62,532 bases of DNA from a candidate division TA06 bacterium ADurb.Bin131 (GTDB taxonomy: Bacteria > Ratteibacteria > UBA8468 > B48-G9 > DTJG01), in contig MWDQ01000146.1 in the NCBI GenBank assembly GCA_002070645.1, positions 1 through 62,532 on the forward strand, written 5' to 3'. Below, one piece after another: positions 61,990 to 62,532 of this stretch (positions are counted from its first letter, which is position 1; every line of letters starts with the position of its first letter). The translations under genes were made by a program, and so were the position numbers. The notes under the pieces are model-generated. The model was not told the DNA's origin. It ran no database searches and saw only the letters and a program-made list of their open reading frames with translations.

Positions 61990-62532
61990 TCAATCACTCC
62001 ACTCGCCTTGTGTCCAGTACATCTCAGCAATACCCGATGTACCACCTTCGGTAGCGTAAAGATCAAATTTGGTCTGGTTGTCGTAATCACCGATGTACAG
62101 GTATTGCCCTGCTTCTTTCGAAGCAGCAGTTACCTGACCACCGAGGCAGTTGTTCTCCACACTCCAATACCATCCAGAGGTTTTAGCAGGACTTGCCCAG
62201 ATATTAACCACAGCCAGGATAATGCCATCCCAGTGCTGTATATCTGCTGGCCAGCCAGTACCATATCCAGGAAGTTGCGCGCTTGATGACCATGCCTCAA
62301 TACCATAAAGAAGGTCAAGGTCCTGAATAATACCATCTGACTTGTTTGCTTCTTTCTTTACATTATACTTATCAACAGGACAGTATGGATTAAGGATATT
62401 CAGGGTGCCATTCCCTGAAACAAGCGCTGATTGTGCCTGGTCATTCATAAAGTAACTTATTGTTCCAGAAAAACTTTTTGTTCCAGTACCAGCAGCAGTA
62501 ACAGAGATTGTAAGGATATGGTCTGCAACAGT
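61990..62532 (-). CDS. C-terminal part of a third giant paralog (truncated by window edge)
   Basis: The minus-strand frame runs open to the right edge, so only the last ~180 residues are visible. They match the ends of the proteins at 53382 and 56904: a beta strand with DHILTISVTAAGTGTKSFSG, YFMNDQAQSALVSGNGTLN, then the shared C-terminal domain DGIIQDLDLLYGIEAW, WPADIQHWDGIILAVVNIWA, and the end EMYWTQGEWSD. This copy has an insertion with SGWYWSVENNCLGGQ. A strong terminator follows at 61936-61973. It is probably a secreted PD40-type protein by analogy. Confidence 0.8.
   Translation of the reverse strand, partial: TVADHILTISVTAAGTGTKSFSGTISYFMNDQAQSALVSGNGTLNILNPYCPVDKYNVKKEANKSDGIIQDLDLLYGIEAWSSSAQLPGYGTGWPADIQHWDGIILAVVNIWASPAKTSGWYWSVENNCLGGQVTAASKEAGQYLYIGDYDNQTKFDLYATEGGTSGIAEMYWTQGEWSD

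Overview
The window is AT-rich, gene-dense bacterial DNA. A LolA-like protein, a Pal/LysM/TolA/TolB envelope cluster and lipoprotein signals indicate a Gram-negative cell. A group 4 [NiFe]-hydrogenase with Mrp-type antiporter subunits and many iron-sulfur proteins indicate an anaerobe that disposes of electrons as H2 and pumps ions. Secreted DUF4838 and glycosidase-like proteins, NamZ, a ThuA-like protein and type I dockerins indicate a polysaccharide degrader. The mixture resembles uncultivated lineages such as Omnitrophota, Ratteibacteria or other PVC-affiliated bacteria. That placement is inference; no rRNA or other phylogenetic marker is present.

Layout. (1) 1-6.8 kb, plus strand: a sugar-degradation cluster with the tail of one gene, a sialidase-like propeller, a secreted DUF4838 protein, an aldo/keto reductase with a ferredoxin tail and a two-domain esterase-like protein. 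(2) 6.8-10.6 kb: a decayed repeat element, tRNA-Leu(UAG), a solitary adenine DNA methyltransferase, and thuA-like and lolA-like genes. (3) 10.7-17.6 kb, plus strand: an IclR regulator followed by four paralogous QueG/reductive-dehalogenase-like iron-sulfur proteins and a U32-like protein. One paralog is a fusion of two full modules and one half module. (4) 17.6-23.8 kb, minus strand: a corrinoid-enzyme activation-domain protein, a DUF3604 metallohydrolase, GDPD, an HpcH/HpaI aldolase, a D-2-hydroxyacid dehydrogenase and an MFS transporter. (5) 24.1-28.3 kb, minus: pal, a LysM coiled-coil lipoprotein, tolA-like and tolB. (6) 28.5-33.2 kb, plus: a large lipoprotein with a predicted glycosidase core, namZ and a cupin.

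(7) 33.2-45.4 kb, minus: a complete Mbh-type hydrogenase with all Mrp-like subunits. It is headed by sulfhydrogenase/sulfite-reductase-like beta and gamma subunits and a four-cluster ferredoxin, which predicts a pyridine-nucleotide-linked, ion-translocating hydrogenase. (8) 45.6-62.5 kb, minus: secreted modular proteins built from recurring parts: an 'RDLP' beta domain, FnIII-like plus carboxypeptidase-regulatory-like pairs, InlB-type repeats, a 'GWNLI/GKGYFV' module, dockerins, PD40 propellers and a shared C-terminal domain in three tandem giant proteins.

The gaps, especially in region 8, carry a mosaic of short hairpin-forming repeats. One copy at 51649-51908 has terminal inverted repeats and flanking 10-bp direct repeats, as expected of a MITE-like insertion.

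The best candidates for something undescribed are the QueG-like paralog cluster, the HydBG-Mbh-Mrp hydrogenase, the duplicated 'DLLYAIDAW/WDGI' C-terminal domain and the modular repeat family.
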